From Azohydromonas lata NBRC 102462 (GTDB lineage Bacteria > Pseudomonadota > Gammaproteobacteria > Burkholderiales > Burkholderiaceae_C), in assembly GCA_945878385.1 (NCBI GenBank), contig CAMCTE010000033.1:1-16873 (forward strand): DNA of 16,873 nt, read 5' to 3'. Below, piece after piece: positions 14,207-16,873 of the stretch; the stretch's first letter is position 1; every line of letters starts with the position of its first letter. The notes beneath the pieces were generated by a model that was not told where the DNA came from, did no database searches, and saw only the letters and a list, made by a program, of their open reading frames with translations. The position numbers and the translations under genes are program-made.

Positions 14207-14318
14207 TGGTGTCAAGGCTGGCAGGTTGTCCGTAGAGCATGCAGCTTTGGCAAGAGGTAAGTCACCTTGCTCGATCTTGTGAGAGCCTCGCGGACACACC
14301 TTTTTAAAGATTGTGATC

Positions 14319-15065
14319 ATGGACGCGAATCTCTACTTGCCTGTTCTACTCAATGGCCATCGATTCGGCCGGATTTCGCCTCAGCGGCACACTTTGCTGC
14401 TGAGTCTTTCCTTACCCAGTGTCCGATCGACCGGCGCAGGGCTGACCATTGAACTCGATGATGTCAGTTCCGGGCTGGCTGAATTGCATAGCGCGCTCGC
14501 GCAACACGGCTTACTCAAAGGTTGGCGCGACGAAGCAGTAGATGTGTTGGATTGGTCAGGTGTCTTGTACATGGGGCAGATGGAGCGGGCTGCGGCCCGG
14601 TTCTGGGGCAGTCACACTCGGGCGGTGCATCTCAATGCCTGGGTGGGCTGGGATGATGGCGCAGGCTTTCAGCTGTGGCTGGCCCAACGGGCTCACAACA
14701 AGGCCACCGATCCGGGCCTCTGGGACAACCTGGTGGCCGGCTGCCTTGGCCCGAGGGAGGGTGCCTTGCAGGGCCTCAAGCGAGAGGCGATAGAAGAGGC
14801 AGGGCTGGACTTGGCCTCCGCGCAGAAACTGGTGTGTGGGCCCTCACTGAAGATCGATCGAGCGGTACCTGAAGGATGGCAACTCGAGACACTGCAAGTC
14901 GTCGACGCTCAGCTGCCCATGGAGTTTCGCCCCCACAACCAGGACGGTGAGGTTCAGGCGTTTGAACTTCTTGGATGGGCTGAGGCTCGGCGCCGAGCCC
15001 TGTCGGGCACCATGACAGCCGATGCGGCTTTGGTTACGCTTGATTTCCTGCGCCGCCAGCATTGA
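14319..15065 (+). CDS. Nudix hydrolase with DUF4743-like N-terminal domain
   Basis: The 248-residue protein has a complete Nudix box GCLGPREGALQGLKREAIEE (141-160) continuing AGL, which fits Gx5Ex7REUxEExGU exactly. The N-terminal half contains features of DUF4743: RAAARFWGSHTRAVHLNAWV (90-109) and the linker AHNKATDPGLWDNLVAGCL (125-143). Bacterial and fungal relatives (yeast YJR142W) are reported to act on damaged forms of thiamine diphosphate; that assignment is recalled, not shown here. The ATG at 14319 is preferred to GTG 14313 because AAAGA (14306-14310) is then eight bases away. No Pho box was found upstream. Its 3' end overlaps the converging phnX by 32 bp. It may be a housekeeping gene beside the phosphate cluster. 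Confidence 0.85.
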   Translation: MDANLYLPVLLNGHRFGRISPQRHTLLLSLSLPSVRSTGAGLTIELDDVSSGLAELHSALAQHGLLKGWRDEAVDVLDWSGVLYMGQMERAAARFWGSHTRAVHLNAWVGWDDGAGFQLWLAQRAHNKATDPGLWDNLVAGCLGPREGALQGLKREAIEEAGLDLASAQKLVCGPSLKIDRAVPEGWQLETLQVVDAQLPMEFRPHNQDGEVQAFELLGWAEARRRALSGTMTADAALVTLDFLRRQH

Positions 15066-15900
15066 GGAGCGTGCGTGGTCCGATACCTTCACGCATCAAT
15101 GTCTCGATGTGGTCGATCACCGGCGGGAGCTCCGCCACGCTGTCGATGATGAAGTCTGGTTGCGCTTGCTCCAGAGTGAGGTGCGCCCGCTGAATCGTTT
15201 GCTGGCGCTGAGCCGGGCCCAAATCAAGCCACTGCTGCAGACTGAAGCCAGCGGCGTTACCCGAGGCCGCAACACCCACCGTCCAGCAGCCGGCGTGGCG
15301 GCCCTCCATCAAGCCGGGAACCGTGTCGTCGACCTTCACCACGGAGGAGGCGGGCCAGACCTGAAGGTCTAGGAAACAACGGTACATCCCGAGTGGACCT
15401 GGGCGGCCTTCGACCAAGTCATCTGCACAGACCAAGTTGTCCACAACCAAACCTTGCTGTTGTGCCAAAGGAAGCACCTGTGCCATGATGAACCGCGTGT
15501 AGCCCGTGGTGGAGCCGACCTTCAGTCCCCGTTCGCGCAGATGGCGAATCACACCCAATGTACCCGGGATGCACTGTGCATGTTCAGCGGCTGAGCGTGC
15601 GCTCATCGGCATGAAGTCCTCGTGCAGCGCGTCCACATCAGCCCTCGAAAACGGGCGCCCAAGCGCGTCCAGCCAAGCTTGTGCTATGCGTGGTTGCCGA
15701 CCCAGGGCTTGGATATGGTGCCACTTCGGAAGCCCCATCGGTATACGAGCTTCGTCTACCGTGATGTCCACTCCGTAAGCTTGGAACAGCGTCACGAAGG
15801 CACCCATGGGCGCAAGGCTTCCGAAGTCGACCAAGGTGCCAGCCCAATCGAAGACGACCGCTTTGAGGGCTTGGCTGGGTGTTTGCACTTCATTCCTCAT
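15034..15900 (-). CDS. phnX: Phosphonoacetaldehyde hydrolase
   Basis: PhnX hydrolyses phosphonoacetaldehyde to acetaldehyde and phosphate, the last step in 2-aminoethylphosphonate breakdown. The 288-residue HAD-superfamily protein shows nucleophile motif FDWAGTLVDFGS with Asp18 and the PhnX-typical Ala20, the cap segment MGLPKWHHI with Schiff-base Lys59, GSTTGYT (129-135), ADDLVEGRPGPLGMYR (158-173) and VKVDDTVPGLMEG (187-199), followed by GVAASGN. All key residues are present. The start at ATG 15900 lies 4 nt after the stop of the FAD oxidoreductase with GGTGAG just before it; an in-frame ATG at 15933 would overlap that gene and add residues without family support. The tight spacing indicates an operon with the oxidoreductase, which likely makes its substrate. 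Confidence 0.94.
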   Translation of the reverse strand: MRNEVQTPSQALKAVVFDWAGTLVDFGSLAPMGAFVTLFQAYGVDITVDEARIPMGLPKWHHIQALGRQPRIAQAWLDALGRPFSRADVDALHEDFMPMSARSAAEHAQCIPGTLGVIRHLRERGLKVGSTTGYTRFIMAQVLPLAQQQGLVVDNLVCADDLVEGRPGPLGMYRCFLDLQVWPASSVVKVDDTVPGLMEGRHAGCWTVGVAASGNAAGFSLQQWLDLGPAQRQQTIQRAHLTLEQAQPDFIIDSVAELPPVIDHIETLMREGIGPRTLLNAGGAGNQA

Positions 15901-15904
15901 CGAC

Positions 15905-16873
15905 TCACCATTCACGAAATACATCCTCAGCAAGACCGAATGCTGTGCTGGCCCCGGTTCCGCTGGTGACCAATACCAGTCGCAGGTCTGCGCTCGGGGA
16001 TTGAATCAAGGCGTCCTCGCGGTAACCGGTCGGATAGACACCCGTCCAACGCTCAATCACCTCGCATTGCTCCAGCGACACCGCTTCGCGAAGATGCGAC
16101 AAGATCAACCGGTCCACGGCCTCCTGCGCAAAGGGCAGTGGCGTGCGGTCGTCGTGATGAGAGTCGCCCACCACCAGGGAACCATCCGCTGACTGAACGG
16201 CGATGAGGTGGATACCCGCTTCCAGTGAGGCAGGTACTTCAGCGGCCAGTTCTTCGAGCAGCAACTGCGATTCGGGCAGCTTCGCATAGCCGGCATAGCG
16301 GATCAGGCTGAGATCGGACATCACCGCGGCAGGCAGACGGAAGCCAGGCTCAGGTCGAATGCGCATCATCTGCAGTCGGGTCAGCTTCAACTGCAGCGCA
16401 GCGATCCAGGGCAAGGCCACACCGGTGAGGTCGGTTCCGGGGCACAGCACCACCCGTTCACTGCGCACTTCACCGTCACTTGTGTGGATTCGGCCAGGCT
16501 CAATACCCGTCACTGAGCGCCCCCAAAGGAAGCTCACGCGATGATGCACCTGCAGCCACTGGCTCAACAACGGGATGGCTGTGCGCGACTCCACACGCAG
16601 TTCATGAGGTGAGTACAGCGCAGCGCAGGCTCCATCGGTTCGTAACTGCGGTGCAAGCGCCGCCGCTTCGGATGGGGAGTAAAGGGTGCAGTGCTGTCCC
16701 ATCTCGGTATCGGCAAATGCTTGCAGTACGGCTCCTGCTGCTGTACGACGCCCCAACACCCAAAGGCCGCGGTGGATCACATCAATGCCCGCCTGCGGCC
16801 CCACCTCGGCCCAGACATCGCGACTGCGCATGGCGCGCCGCCAGGTGTCACCCTCGCGCTGACCGGTGACCGT
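15905..16873 (-). CDS. FAD-dependent oxidoreductase of phosphonate clusters (HpnW/TIGR03364-like), N-terminus beyond window
   Basis: The reading frame stays open to the right edge, so 323 codons including the stop are seen and the N-terminal Rossmann FAD-binding motif is missing. The visible part begins with TVTGQREGDTWRRAMRSRDVW and continues through a DAO-type fold: RGLWVLGR, LYSPHELRVESRTAIPLLSQ, VVLCPGTDLTG, LKLTRLQMMRI, DGSLVVGDSHH, RWTGVYPT and VTSGTGASTAFGLAEDVF at the C-terminus. This matches the DAO-family oxidoreductases found beside phnX in many phosphonate clusters; some characterised relatives convert N-methylated aminoethylphosphonate to phosphonoacetaldehyde (recalled). The stop lies 4 nt before phnX, supporting a shared pathway. 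The ATG at 16829-16831 falls inside the conserved region and is not the start. Confidence 0.85.
   Translation of the reverse strand, partial: TVTGQREGDTWRRAMRSRDVWAEVGPQAGIDVIHRGLWVLGRRTAAGAVLQAFADTEMGQHCTLYSPSEAAALAPQLRTDGACAALYSPHELRVESRTAIPLLSQWLQVHHRVSFLWGRSVTGIEPGRIHTSDGEVRSERVVLCPGTDLTGVALPWIAALQLKLTRLQMMRIRPEPGFRLPAAVMSDLSLIRYAGYAKLPESQLLLEELAAEVPASLEAGIHLIAVQSADGSLVVGDSHHDDRTPLPFAQEAVDRLILSHLREAVSLEQCEVIERWTGVYPTGYREDALIQSPSADLRLVLVTSGTGASTAFGLAEDVFREW

Noticed and set aside
15901..15933. Upstream in-frame ATG for phnX at 15933
   Set aside because: It would overlap the end of the oxidoreductase gene; ATG 15900 lies 4 nt after that stop and gives normal PhnX N-terminal spacing.

Overview
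This is a GC-rich bacterial window that reads as one large phosphate-acquisition locus. The mix of protein families (PhoX and PhoD phosphatases with Tat plus lipoprotein signals, a PlcP-type phospholipase, Ppk1, a CYTH-CHAD protein and PhnX) and the codon use suggest a betaproteobacterium of the order Burkholderiales, probably Comamonadaceae-like. That taxonomic call is inference. No rRNA, tRNA, insertion sequence, CRISPR array or phage gene was seen.

Layout. 1-356 (-): 5' end of polyphosphate kinase ppk1. 420-2096 (-): lipoprotein of the choice-of-anchor I / esterase-like phytase beta-propeller family. 2192-3028 (+): PlcP-type metallophosphoesterase. 3089-4468 (-): UDP-glucose 6-dehydrogenase. 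4641-6575 and 6575-8140 (+): a PhoX phosphatase overlapping by one base with a CYTH-CHAD protein. 8151-9968 and 10023-11462 (-): an operon of a second, shorter PhoX followed by a PhoD. 11463-11947: a 485 bp regulatory stretch rich in palindromes. 11948-12301 (+): a 117-residue protein of unknown function. 12391-14097 (+): a second PhoD. 14319-15065 (+): a Nudix hydrolase with a DUF4743-like N-terminus. 15034-15900 and 15905-16873 (-): phosphonoacetaldehyde hydrolase phnX preceded by a FAD oxidoreductase that runs off the right edge.

The genes fit one programme for phosphorus limitation. Four extracytoplasmic phosphatases and a possible fifth (the beta-propeller lipoprotein) would release Pi from organic esters. 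PhnX and its FAD partner would release Pi from a phosphonate. Ppk1 and the CYTH-CHAD protein concern polyphosphate. PlcP would strip phosphate from membrane phospholipids to give diacylglycerol, and Ugd would supply UDP-glucuronate, a sugar donor for phosphate-free glycolipids.

The strongest hidden signal is a recurring regulatory motif. Direct repeats of the type KYCAY, spaced 11 bp apart, lie upstream of ppk1, the beta-propeller gene, plcP, ugd and the 117-residue ORF, with weaker copies before both phoX genes and the second phoD. This is the geometry of a PhoB (Pho) box. In three genes the box ends only 21-22 nt before the predicted start codon, which predicts leaderless or nearly leaderless transcripts.
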